This document shows positions 28,149 to 37,050 of a DNA stretch of 64,000 nt, piece by piece. Under the pieces are notes generated by a model. The model ran no database searches and had not been told where the DNA came from. It was given only the letters and a program-made list of their open reading frames with translations. The position numbers and the translations under genes are program-made. Source of the stretch: Rhodanobacter sp. C05 (GTDB lineage: Bacteria; Pseudomonadota; Gammaproteobacteria; Xanthomonadales; Rhodanobacteraceae); contig NZ_MUNQ01000019.1 in assembly GCF_002001165.1 (NCBI RefSeq), positions 21,492 through 85,491 of the forward strand, in the 5' to 3' direction. Each line of letters opens with the position of its first letter. Positions within the stretch are counted from its first letter, which is position 1.

Positions 28149-29588
28149 TCAGGGAGTGACTCGTCCACGGAACTGGACCGTTTCACCGCTAGCGACCGGA
28201 CGTACGCCGCTACCCAGCTGGTTATTGTACTCAAAGCAAGATTCGTCGAGAACAACGCTGCTGGCACCTCCATTCACACTCTTGCTCACGGCCAGAAAAA
28301 CCGTATTTATAGGCCGACCAGCAACCAGGCGCGCACTATGTTGCACCACATTTCCCGAAATGATTACCGACTCAATATGTCCTGCAGTATTGGCCATATC
28401 CTCTGTCGGGAAGCTGATGCAGGTACCCACAATGTCGGTGAAACTGTTTCCGGCGCACACCAGCCCATTTACACCGATTACGCCGATCACACCGAGTTGT
28501 GGGTGAATGCCGCTGAACATGTTGCCAGTGATGACCGCATTGAGAGCGCTGCTGCTGCGAGCGGAGGTGGACGTGCCTAGGCGGATCGCATCACCACCTT
28601 TCCCGGCTCCGGGCGGTAACCGTTCGAAGATGCACGCCATGATTCGCGTGCCATTGAGACCATTCACCGCTACATCTGTGCGGACAGAATTCAGGAAGTG
28701 GCAGTGACTGATCGTAAGATTGTCTTCGACATCACCGACATTCTTCGGTTTTGCCGAGGATGCGATACCCCAGTAACAGTTGTCGAACTGGCAACCAATC
28801 ACCTCCCAGTCGTGCATGTTTTGCCCGACTTGATAGGCATTGTGGAATGTGATGCCCGCTGTGTTGGTGGAGTCGATGTTGCGGAACTTGCAGTCTCTGA
28901 CGCTGACGTCGCGATAGATACTCCAGTTGTGATCAGGCTCGAAGTCGATGCCACCGACTGATGCCGACAGCTTGGAGTTGCCAATATTTTGAAATATGCA
29001 GCTGTCGACGATCAGGCCGTCACAGTCGATAACCGACAAACCGTTGCGATTGTTCTTGACTGCACCGTCGAACAAGCAATCGCGCACCAGGATGCGCTGG
29101 TTGAATCGTTTGGTCGTGTTCAGTGTCCCGGAACCAACGTACATGCCATCACCACGGAAGCCATAGAACGTGACCTGCTCTACCTTCATGTCTGACGTGG
29201 CGTTAACAGCCAGTAGAAAAAAGAATGGCGAATAGCCCAATTCCGCCACACGCCCATTGAGTTTGAGCCCATGGATATGGATATTGCGCAGATTGTCTGC
29301 AGTGTTTTCGGTACCCCCATCACGTACATGGGTAGCCAGCAGAAATTGGCATGCGGTCGTCGCGTCATACACCCTCAGTTCGCTGGATGGACCCGCACCA
29401 TAGAATTCGATGCCGGATTTCAGGTTCAGCTGCTTGGTGAGATATACCCCAGGCGGTACATACACACGATCCCCCGTGTCGATTGCCTTCTGGATGCCGG
29501 CGGTGCAGTCGTAATTACTGGTACCAGCATGGATGGCGGCATGCTCAGCCACCGGCAAAAAATCGAGCACGCTCACTTGCTTCGTCAC
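28149..29588 (-). CDS. Right-handed beta-helix (pectate-lyase-3/tailspike-like) protein
   Basis: 479 residues starting GTG at 29588 with CGGAGTAAG upstream. The N-terminus (FLPVAEHAAIHAGTSNYDCTAGIQKAIDTG, then VYVPPGVYLTKQLNLKSG) is the entry motif of the pectate-lyase-3 superfamily seen in phage tailspikes and glycoside epimerases/hydrolases. Long runs of N, G, I and V with repeated VxxCxF-type rungs follow (for example VRDCLFDGAV, VDSCIFQNIG, VRDCKFRNID, VIGCQFDNCY, ISHCHFLNSV). There is no signal peptide. Last gene of the minus run, 63 bases after the GNAT gene. A role in cutting or modifying the polymer is inference. Confidence 0.8.
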   Translation of the reverse strand: MTKQVSVLDFLPVAEHAAIHAGTSNYDCTAGIQKAIDTGDRVYVPPGVYLTKQLNLKSGIEFYGAGPSSELRVYDATTACQFLLATHVRDGGTENTADNLRNIHIHGLKLNGRVAELGYSPFFFLLAVNATSDMKVEQVTFYGFRGDGMYVGSGTLNTTKRFNQRILVRDCLFDGAVKNNRNGLSVIDCDGLIVDSCIFQNIGNSKLSASVGGIDFEPDHNWSIYRDVSVRDCKFRNIDSTNTAGITFHNAYQVGQNMHDWEVIGCQFDNCYWGIASSAKPKNVGDVEDNLTISHCHFLNSVRTDVAVNGLNGTRIMACIFERLPPGAGKGGDAIRLGTSTSARSSSALNAVITGNMFSGIHPQLGVIGVIGVNGLVCAGNSFTDIVGTCISFPTEDMANTAGHIESVIISGNVVQHSARLVAGRPINTVFLAVSKSVNGGASSVVLDESCFEYNNQLGSGVRPVASGETVQFRGRVTP

Positions 29589-29651
29589 GATGCTTACTCC
29601 GGTTCTGATGCTGACCGATACACTGCCTGCAATCGCCGGCGTATTGGTGGT

Positions 29652-30254
29652 TCATTCTGCCGCATCGATAGTCATTGACAACCGCTGGCTATAAATCGTC
29701 GATGCTTCGTTCTGATGGACCTCGATCTCCGCAATCGGCAGTGCACCCATGCGCCGATAGAACCTGTGTGCCGGCGCCAATGCCGTGCCCACTATGATCT
29801 TGAACTCATCGATACCTTGGCGGCTGAAAATTTCTGTCAGCTTTCGATAGAGTGTTTCGGCGTGCTGCTGGCCCCGATAGGCCGGATCCACCGCGATGCT
29901 CAACAGCTCGGCACGTGGCAGGTGCACCGACCGATCATTTCTGTGGCTATAACGCAGTATCTCAAGCATTCGTCTAACCCGGCGCAGCGAGAACAGCGAG
30001 GGCAGTAACGCGAGCATCACCCGTGGAGCATGACGCAACATCCGGCGATAGATCGGCCTCATGCCGCTGCCACCGGCAACAAAACCGATCACACGATCAT
30101 CACGCTCAATAACCAGCAACACGCTTTCCTCGCCCTCGTCGATCGCCTGATACATCAGCGACACGAAGCGCACACCAAGCAGCGACAAGAAACCCTGATC
30201 AATGTTCGCGACATGCAGGGCCGCGACTTGACGATACAGTTCACGCTTGCTCAT
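29652..30254 (-). CDS. GNAT-family N-acetyltransferase
   Basis: The start at 30254 (MSKRELYRQVAALHVANIDQGFLS) gives 200 residues and lies 16 bases after the sugar transferase stop; a longer frame overlaps that gene. GNAT features: VIGFVAGG, then LLSIAVDPAYRGQQHAETLYRKL (acetyl-CoA loop RGQQHA) and FYRRMGA. In context it is the best candidate for acetylating the 4-amino group of the UDP-sugar made by the PglF-like and LegC-like enzymes, as LegH or PglD do elsewhere (inference). Confidence 0.83.
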   Translation of the reverse strand: MSKRELYRQVAALHVANIDQGFLSLLGVRFVSLMYQAIDEGEESVLLVIERDDRVIGFVAGGSGMRPIYRRMLRHAPRVMLALLPSLFSLRRVRRMLEILRYSHRNDRSVHLPRAELLSIAVDPAYRGQQHAETLYRKLTEIFSRQGIDEFKIIVGTALAPAHRFYRRMGALPIAEIEVHQNEASTIYSQRLSMTIDAAE

Positions 30255-30270
30255 GGCATGCGTGTTCACA

Positions 30271-30942
30271 TCACGTACCAAGCACTTCAGCCAACCCAGC
30301 GGGTGGGCGAGGCAAGTTATCGAAGGCTTGCCAGACAATCGACGACCTCGGGGAGATCACGACCCAGGCGGTTATTACGATCAGCATGAAGTAGCTGCGC
30401 AGCCCCTGATTGGCCACATACCACTCTTCAAGCACCCCCTTATACGGGGCAATCACTTCATCGTAATAGCGCTCTTGCTCGACATGACCATGCATCAGAT
30501 TTTCCTCGTCGCGAAACACGATCGACCCGATGCCGGACAGGCCCGGCCGCACCTTGATGACCTGCTCCTGTACCGCCTCGGAAAATGCATCGAAGCAGCG
30601 CTGGGTCTGCGGGCGCGGCCCGATGATGCTCATGTCGCCCTTGAGGATATTGATCAGCTGCGGCAGCTCGTTGAGTTTCGTCTTGCGCAGGAACCTGCCT
30701 ATGGGCAGTACACGTGGATCGTCCTTCACGGTGACCGTACCGGTGGCGAGGTTCGGGCTGTTCTTCAGCATGGTTGCCAACTTGAGCAGCCCGAACAGTT
30801 TGCCACTACGACCAACCCGTTGCTGCACGTAAAAGATCTCGCCTTCACCGCTAAGGCGCAGGATGATCAATACTGGGATCAACAGCGGCGAGAGCACCAG
30901 CAACGCAAGCAGGGATAAAGCTATGTCGAAGAAACGTTGCAT
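30271..30942 (-). CDS. Phosphoglycosyltransferase, PglC/WbaP C-domain type
   Basis: It moves a sugar-1-phosphate to undecaprenyl phosphate, the initiating step. The ATG at 30942 gives 223 residues; a GTG two codons earlier overlaps the upstream stop. One N-terminal hydrophobic re-entrant segment (about 6-30), then YVQQRVGRSGKLFGLLKLATM, KTKLNELPQLINILKGDMSI and GPRP, the bacterial sugar transferase signature. It is the short monotopic form without the WbaP N-terminal domains. It sits beside the trideoxysugar genes, so diacetamido-trideoxyhexose-1-P is the likely donor. Confidence 0.9.
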   Translation of the reverse strand: MQRFFDIALSLLALLVLSPLLIPVLIILRLSGEGEIFYVQQRVGRSGKLFGLLKLATMLKNSPNLATGTVTVKDDPRVLPIGRFLRKTKLNELPQLINILKGDMSIIGPRPQTQRCFDAFSEAVQEQVIKVRPGLSGIGSIVFRDEENLMHGHVEQERYYDEVIAPYKGVLEEWYVANQGLRSYFMLIVITAWVVISPRSSIVWQAFDNLPRPPAGLAEVLGT

Positions 30943-30944
30943 GC

Positions 30945-32132
30945 TCACATCCTGCTGTCGAGGTACTTGCCGGTTTCCTTGTGCGCGAAATCCGGAATCA
31001 TGTGATTGAAGAGATCGACAATCTCACGCTTGTCCCAGCTTGCGCCTGAACGGATCGAGCTGATCGTGATGAGAAAGTGCTCCAGCCGTGCCTCGTCGTA
31101 TACCGGTTCGTTCTTGATCACACCGATACTTTCAAAGCGTGCCATGTCCAGAGTTTCGGCATGGGTGAAGAATTCCTCGAAGTCCTTTTCGCCGGTAGTG
31201 TCGCTGGCGAAAAAATAGCAAGGCCACTTGCGTTGCGCGATGAGTTCGCCGGTACGCAAACGTGCCTCGTCCTCGCTGGCACATTCATAAGCCTCATAAC
31301 CGAGGTTTTGCAGATAGCGTACCGCGATGTCGGAGAAACGGGTGAGGTGCAGATGCTCGCTGAGCTTGGGAAAGAAAATGTCGCGGTTGTCACCGAGCAG
31401 GCACGACAGAAGGCATAGCTCACCGGATTCCTGTGGCGTGACGAAGTAGCGACGCACATCGTTCGGCGCGGAGATCGGCTGACGTTTGGCAAAGCGCTGG
31501 TTGAAGCCGTGCAGCAAGGAGCCGTCAGAAAATGCCACGTTGGCGAAGCGCGCGGTGGAGATCGGCAATTGTGCGCTCGCGCGCATCAGGAACATTTCCA
31601 TGATGCGCTTGCTCGCGCCCATCATGTTGACCGGGTTTGCTGCCTTGTCGGTGGACACGCAGAAATATTTCCTGGCTCCGTGTTCGTGCGCCTGCTTTAT
31701 CGTGCGGATCGTGTTGAGCACGTTTACCTCGATCAACCGCATCAGGGTGAACGGGTCCTTCTCGCTGCGCACATGCTTGAGTGCAGAGAGGTTGAGCACA
31801 TAGTCGTAACCACCCTCGCTGCGCATCAACGCATCGAACTCCCGGCCACCACAGTCGATCGCGAAAGTGCGGAAATCGCCGTCGATATAGCCAAGCGTGC
31901 TGCGAATGTCGCGTACCAGCTCGACCATGTTGTTCTCGCTGATATCCACCACGTGCAGCGCCCGCGGTTTTCGCTTGAAGATTTCGCGCGTTACCGCCTG
32001 TCCGATTGAGCCAGCGCCACCGATCACCAGGAAGCGCCCTGCAGCCACCTTTTCTGACAGCAACTTTTCCTCTCGCTGCACGTCCAGATCGAATAGCTGG
32101 CGCTCACGACCGATCATCTCAAGCAGATTCAT
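30945..32132 (-). CDS. UDP-HexNAc 4,6-dehydratase (CapD/PglF/LegB-like)
   Basis: An NAD-dependent SDR enzyme converting UDP-GlcNAc to the 4-keto-6-deoxy sugar. 395 residues. FLVIGGAGSIGQAVTREIF (about 34-52) binds NAD; LNLSALKHVRSEKDPF and FCVSTDKAANPVNMMGASKR hold the catalytic region, where the usual Tyr of YxxxK is Met, as in the FlaA1/PglF group. No membrane domain is present, so it is the soluble type. Overlaps the LegC gene by ATGA. Confidence 0.9.
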   Translation of the reverse strand: MNLLEMIGRERQLFDLDVQREEKLLSEKVAAGRFLVIGGAGSIGQAVTREIFKRKPRALHVVDISENNMVELVRDIRSTLGYIDGDFRTFAIDCGGREFDALMRSEGGYDYVLNLSALKHVRSEKDPFTLMRLIEVNVLNTIRTIKQAHEHGARKYFCVSTDKAANPVNMMGASKRIMEMFLMRASAQLPISTARFANVAFSDGSLLHGFNQRFAKRQPISAPNDVRRYFVTPQESGELCLLSCLLGDNRDIFFPKLSEHLHLTRFSDIAVRYLQNLGYEAYECASEDEARLRTGELIAQRKWPCYFFASDTTGEKDFEEFFTHAETLDMARFESIGVIKNEPVYDEARLEHFLITISSIRSGASWDKREIVDLFNHMIPDFAHKETGKYLDSRM

Positions 32133-33316
32133 GGATTCACCACCTTCAAAGCATGATCGGGGACACTGGATGGAATATTGACGACGCGATCCTCCAGCCA
32201 GCGCGAATTTTCCAGACCATCATGCTCGCAGTCACTGAACATGGGCAGCCGCGTCATCAGCCGCCAGATCGGCCGGACCATCACACCGCGGCTGTTGCTG
32301 TATTCGAGAAACGCCTCACGCTCGGCCAGCGAATCTAGCACGAGTGCATTGAGCCAGTAGTTGGAAATAGCACCAACAGGCGAGTGCACAAAGTGCATGC
32401 CCTGTCCTGCGAAGAATGCCGCGTAACGAGCGGCAACGGCCGCTTTGATTTCGAGAAATTCCGGCAACCGCTCCATCTGCGCGCAGCCGAGCGCAGCATT
32501 CAAGTTCGGCAGACGATAGTTGTAGCCAGTCTCGTCGTGCACGAACTCATACGGATGCGGCACCTTCGCGGTAGTGGTGATGTGCTTTGCGCGCTTTGCC
32601 AGTTCGCTATCGTCCGTGAGGATCATGCCGCCAGCACCGGTAGTGATCACCTTGTTGCCATTGAAGCTCAGCGTTGCCAGCTTGCCGAAAGTGCCGGTAT
32701 GACGGCCATCGCGGTAGCTTCCAAGCGACTCGGCAGCGTCTTCGATCACAGGGATGCCGTATTCGTCGCATAGCGCAACGATCTCCTGGATCCGGCACGG
32801 ATGGCCAAACGTATGCATCGGCACGCAGGCGGCGATCCGACGACCAGTCGCCATGTTGAATGCATTGCCATCGCGACGAACGACCTTCGTGGCCAGAAAC
32901 GCTCCTAGAGCATCCGGACTCAGGCCCATCGTCTCTCGATCCACATCGACGAACACGGGATGCGCACCGCAGTACGCAATCGCGTTGCAGGTCGCGATGA
33001 AGGTCAATGCCTGGGTAATGACCTCACTATCGCGATCCACCCCGGTCAGTTGCATTGCCACATGCAATGCCGCGGTGCCATTGACAGTGGCAATGGCATG
33101 CTTTGCGCCGGTGAATGTGGCAAGTTGCTGCTCGAATTCCACCACCTTCTTGCCGACTGAGGATACGAAGTTCGATTCGATGCAATCTAAAAGGTACCGC
33201 TTCTCGTTACCTTCGAACACTGGCCGATGCAGCGGAATCGGCCCATCGCCATAAATGCTCCGCACGACGCCAAGCACCGCGTCAAAACGGGCGTCTGTTT
33301 CCTGTATTGCCTGCAT
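32129..33316 (-). CDS. LegC-type sugar aminotransferase (DegT/DnrJ/EryC1)
   Basis: A PLP enzyme expected to aminate C4 of the 4-keto sugar made by the neighbouring dehydratase. The start at 33316 (MQAIQETDARFDAVLGVVRS) has GAGGAAAAAAT directly upstream; 395 residues. IPLHRPVFEGNEKRYLLDCI is typical of the LegC subgroup; EDAAESLGS binds PLP and the Schiff-base Lys is in LSFNGNKVITTGAGG. Confidence 0.9.
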   Translation of the reverse strand: MQAIQETDARFDAVLGVVRSIYGDGPIPLHRPVFEGNEKRYLLDCIESNFVSSVGKKVVEFEQQLATFTGAKHAIATVNGTAALHVAMQLTGVDRDSEVITQALTFIATCNAIAYCGAHPVFVDVDRETMGLSPDALGAFLATKVVRRDGNAFNMATGRRIAACVPMHTFGHPCRIQEIVALCDEYGIPVIEDAAESLGSYRDGRHTGTFGKLATLSFNGNKVITTGAGGMILTDDSELAKRAKHITTTAKVPHPYEFVHDETGYNYRLPNLNAALGCAQMERLPEFLEIKAAVAARYAAFFAGQGMHFVHSPVGAISNYWLNALVLDSLAEREAFLEYSNSRGVMVRPIWRLMTRLPMFSDCEHDGLENSRWLEDRVVNIPSSVPDHALKVVNP

Positions 33317-33339
33317 ATTTTTTCCTCGCAACTGGCTGC

Positions 33340-34470
33340 TCAAGCGATACCCATCTGCACGAGCATTGATTGATTGACCTTGTGCACGTCATATTTGTAT
33401 TCGGCAATTTCACGCGAGCGCCGACCCATGCGCTCTATCAACGCAGGTTCGTCGATGAGGCGGCGCATCGTTGCCACCAGCGCATCTACCGATTTCACCG
33501 GCACCAGAAAACCGTTGTCGCCATCGGTCACTGTCTCGCGACAACCTGGAGCATCCGTGGTAATCACCGCGCGGCCCATCGCCATCGCTTCCAGAACGGT
33601 GCGCGGTGTGCCCTCGCGGTACGAGGGCAGTACATACACACTGCATGCAGCAATGGCTGGCCGTACGTCACTCAGGCGCCCAGCGAACTCGAGCGTGCCT
33701 TCAGCTATCCATTGGGCAAGTTCCTGCTGCGTAATCGCGTCCGGGTTCTCATCGATCCATCCGACCAGTGTAAAACGCACCTGCGGATGCATTGCGTGGA
33801 TGCGTCGCGCAGCCTCGACGTATTCGCGCACACCCTTGTCGCCGAGCAGGCGTCCGATGAGCAGAAAGCTCGGCGATGTAGGCAGCGGCGTCACGTTGTA
33901 CGCTGCCACGTCGACGCCGGAGCCATTGACCACGAACGATGGCGTTGTCGATGGCAAGATACCGAGTTTTCGAAATAGAGCTTCGTCGTCCGGATTCTGA
34001 AACAACACCTTGTGCACACCTCCCAATGCCAGCCTGTACAGGCGCTGCGCCAGGGAACGCAACAGACCACGCCGGCTCCTGTCGCTTGAGTCATTGCCAG
34101 TGAATGCATAACCCAGCCCGGTGATCAGCGCGTAACGTCGCGGCACGCGAGCCAACCGTGCCGCAAGCGAGCCATAGATTACCGGCTTGATCGTGTAGGC
34201 CAGAGCGATGTCGGGGCCTATCGTGCGCATCAACCTCTTCAGATGGAATAGCGTACGCAAGTCTGCCAATGGATTCATGCCGGTGCGCTGCAATGGGATG
34301 TCGTGCACCATGACGCCTCGTGCCTGCAACTGCGTACGCATCATCGAACCTTGCGCCAGATCCGGGGCTGCCACATGCACGACGAGGCCGCGCGCCTGCA
34401 GTGCATCGATCAGTGGTCCGCGAAAATGCAGGACCGAGTCGGCGAAGCTGGCGATTAAAAGAAAGGTCAT
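33340..34470 (-). CDS. Glycosyltransferase family 4, PglA-like
   Basis: 376 residues, GT-B fold. The N-terminal half has YTIKPVIYGSLAARLARVPRR and LITGLGYAF, typical of PglA and O-antigen enzymes that add a HexNAc to an undecaprenyl-PP-linked diacetamido-trideoxysugar. The C-terminal half has LLIGRLLGDKGVREYVEAA and the EGTPRTVLEAMAMGRAVITT donor site. It follows the PglC/PglF/LegC genes, so it likely adds the second sugar; donor identity is inferred. Confidence 0.85.
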   Translation of the reverse strand: MTFLLIASFADSVLHFRGPLIDALQARGLVVHVAAPDLAQGSMMRTQLQARGVMVHDIPLQRTGMNPLADLRTLFHLKRLMRTIGPDIALAYTIKPVIYGSLAARLARVPRRYALITGLGYAFTGNDSSDRSRRGLLRSLAQRLYRLALGGVHKVLFQNPDDEALFRKLGILPSTTPSFVVNGSGVDVAAYNVTPLPTSPSFLLIGRLLGDKGVREYVEAARRIHAMHPQVRFTLVGWIDENPDAITQQELAQWIAEGTLEFAGRLSDVRPAIAACSVYVLPSYREGTPRTVLEAMAMGRAVITTDAPGCRETVTDGDNGFLVPVKSVDALVATMRRLIDEPALIERMGRRSREIAEYKYDVHKVNQSMLVQMGIA

Positions 34471-34534
34471 TCAAGCGAGCTCTGGAAACCATTGCGTTAT
34501 GCGCCCATCTCCCATGGCGCCTGGTCCAATTCTG

Positions 34535-35653
34535 TCATGCCATAGCGGCACCATCGCGTCGCGATACTCCACCGATACCCACACTGCGCAGCACTTCTGC
34601 CAGTCGTGGAGCCTGTACCTCAAGGCAATATTCGTGCTCGACCCGCTCACGTCCGGAGCGACCCATGCGCCGGCGCAAGGAGACATCCAGTACCAGTCGA
34701 GCCAGGCTCTCTTGCCAGGCAATAGTGTCCGCAGCCAGAAAACCGCTGGTGCCGTGCTGCACGATGTCCGTATTGACTCCCACTGGCGATGCCACGACAG
34801 GTAATCCGCAGGCCATGTATTGGATCAGCTTGTAGCCGCACTTGCCTCGCTCCCACGGACCATCAATCAGCGGCATGACACCGATATCCATGCGGGCGAT
34901 GCTGGCCGCCTCACTTGCTTCACTCCAGGGCACAATCTCGATGGGTATTCCCGCCAGCTGCTCGCCCATCTGCGCACTGGCACCGACCAGCAGCAATCGC
35001 GCATCATGCTTTGCGCATACCTGCCGCAGTGCATCGCGGATATCAAGCAGGTACTTCTGCGTGCTCGGTGAACCAATCCAGCCGATCACAGGCTGCGCCC
35101 GCTCCCCATGTGTCACTACCGCATAACGTCGGTGATCTACCACCGTGGGGATGATCTCGACCCGTTTCGCGCCCGCTTGGGTAGCGCGTGCAGCGAGATA
35201 ACCGTTACCGGCGATCACGCAGGCTGCGTGCTGCATGACTTTGTCGATCTTGCGACCGAGTGCGTACCTGACCAGCGGATTTCGTGCCATATCGTAGTTG
35301 TGGAATAGCGCATCGTCGTAGTCAGCCACGTATGGCGTAGCCGTTCGACGAAGCATTGATTCGAACCAATATGGCAATTTCGGGAAAAGCTCACCCTCAA
35401 GCCACACCACATCGTACTCATCCTTGCGGGAAAGTTGCACGATGCGCTGCCAATAGCTCCTCCAGACCTGTTTGCCAAGCGCAAGCAGGTTGCCGCCGTA
35501 GCGAGCTTTCAGATAGGCATCCGAAAAACGCTCGCGCACTTGCACTTCGATACCTTGCTGCTCAAGTACCGGCACGTACTGCAGGCTGCGCAGGCGTGAA
35601 CTCGCGCCCATACGCGAATACTTCGAGTACAGGGTTACCTTGAGCTGCTTCAT
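34535..35653 (-). CDS. Glycosyltransferase, GT4-like
   Basis: The start at 35653 (MKQLKVTLYSKYSRMGASSR) overlaps the Wzy stop by ATGA and gives 372 residues; the frame upstream of it is inside wzy. VADYDDALFHNYD, PVIGWIGSPSTQKYLLDI, and GKCGYKLIQYMACGLPVVASPVG, the sugar-nucleotide site, place it in the GT-B fold. Acceptor and donor are unknown. Confidence 0.85.
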   Translation of the reverse strand: MKQLKVTLYSKYSRMGASSRLRSLQYVPVLEQQGIEVQVRERFSDAYLKARYGGNLLALGKQVWRSYWQRIVQLSRKDEYDVVWLEGELFPKLPYWFESMLRRTATPYVADYDDALFHNYDMARNPLVRYALGRKIDKVMQHAACVIAGNGYLAARATQAGAKRVEIIPTVVDHRRYAVVTHGERAQPVIGWIGSPSTQKYLLDIRDALRQVCAKHDARLLLVGASAQMGEQLAGIPIEIVPWSEASEAASIARMDIGVMPLIDGPWERGKCGYKLIQYMACGLPVVASPVGVNTDIVQHGTSGFLAADTIAWQESLARLVLDVSLRRRMGRSGRERVEHEYCLEVQAPRLAEVLRSVGIGGVSRRDGAAMA

Positions 35654-36978
35654 TTCGGAGCCGACATCCGTGCGGCCGAATGTTCCACAAAGAAACCCAC
35701 CACAGGGAGTACGTACATCCACTGAAATGCGAAAGCTTCGATATATGGATTCGTGCTGGACGCAATGAATGCGCAGATGAAGCCACAGAACATAAACTTC
35801 ATGCCTGGCGTGAGACGACGCTGTAGCGCGATCTTCAGCACCTTGGCGATATACACGAAAAACAACGCGGCATATACGAGGGCACCAAGGATGCCAACTC
35901 GTAGCACAGTCGCCAACCATACCAGTTCGTAGCGCCACGGATAATCCGAGCTACGAATGAAAGACACGCCGATGCCGTGTCCGACGCCCATCCCACCGCT
36001 ATTCAGGATACCTTCGTAAAGAGCATGCGCCTGCCCTACACGTTCGTCGCCACCACCAGACGCAACCTTATTCGCGACGCCACCAAGAATAAGCGACAGA
36101 TTGATCTTGGTGAACTGACTGAGCGCCAGCATGACCAGGATGACTGCAAAAGCCACCGGCAAGCCGTATTTCATGACCTGTGTAATCACCGATCGACGCC
36201 CCTGACTGCCGATTGTGCGCGGCGTGAGTACCATGCCCAACAGCAATCCAAGCGGCACTGACAAGATGAGCGCCGCACGCCCCGACGTGATCGCACATAC
36301 AAGCAACGATGCCAGCAGAACCAGCCGCAGCAACCTGTTGCGGATCAGTTCTGGCGAACTGAAAAATCCACCGCATAGGAAGATCAACGATCCATAGACA
36401 TGCATTACTGCACCGGCATAGCCGTCTTTCGTATTTACATTCGCCGATTCTGTAAAGAACGAAACCGCATCTGCTCCACGGGTGTTATACAGATAGAAGT
36501 ACATCGCCACGCTGCAACAACACAAGATGGCCAGCCAGACAAGCCATTCGACCAGCCGATCCTCACCCAGCTGATTGAATAGCCGCGCAGCAATGACGAT
36601 CCACAGAAATGGCGAGACAAGGTAAATCGCCGGAATCTGTACCGCGGCCATCAACGGCGCTGCGCTCAAGAAGCCCACGGCCATGAAGAGAACCGTCACC
36701 GTCGCCGAACACGTATAGAAAATGAAGACCGTCTTTAGCCCGCGCACCATCCTGAAGCCGGGCAGGCACAGTAGAAAGCAGATTGCCAGCATGACGGCAG
36801 TGGGTATCTGCAGCGAATTCGGAATGACCACCGACAGGAACAGCAATAGCATGGCGGCGCCAACGAACATGCTGCCTTGAGTCAACACGCGTTGCCACGG
36901 GCTACTCGACCGCGGCACGTGCCCTTGCCGTGACATGACACGTCCGGCGGGCGCCGGCAAACCCACGTCAGTGGTCAT
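35650..36978 (-). CDS. Wzy-type polysaccharide polymerase / O-antigen ligase family protein
   Basis: It joins undecaprenyl-PP-linked repeat units in the periplasm. The start at 36978 has GGGGGAG upstream, giving 442 residues; ATGs at 36993 and 37038 are alternatives. About ten hydrophobic segments, with a large periplasmic loop near AFGGGDERVGQAHALYEGILNSGG (residues written in part) and ITSGRAALILSVPLGLLLG, like other Wzy/O-antigen polymerases. Its place between glycosyltransferases and Wzx supports polymerase over ligase. Confidence 0.82.
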   Translation of the reverse strand: MTTDVGLPAPAGRVMSRQGHVPRSSSPWQRVLTQGSMFVGAAMLLLFLSVVIPNSLQIPTAVMLAICFLLCLPGFRMVRGLKTVFIFYTCSATVTVLFMAVGFLSAAPLMAAVQIPAIYLVSPFLWIVIAARLFNQLGEDRLVEWLVWLAILCCCSVAMYFYLYNTRGADAVSFFTESANVNTKDGYAGAVMHVYGSLIFLCGGFFSSPELIRNRLLRLVLLASLLVCAITSGRAALILSVPLGLLLGMVLTPRTIGSQGRRSVITQVMKYGLPVAFAVILVMLALSQFTKINLSLILGGVANKVASGGGDERVGQAHALYEGILNSGGMGVGHGIGVSFIRSSDYPWRYELVWLATVLRVGILGALVYAALFFVYIAKVLKIALQRRLTPGMKFMFCGFICAFIASSTNPYIEAFAFQWMYVLPVVGFFVEHSAARMSAPK

Positions 36979-37050
36979 ATCGCTCCCCCGCATCGTCTCG
37001 CCCGACGGAAATCGTCGAGCGTTGTGTCCGACATACAAGCTCGCGACGCA

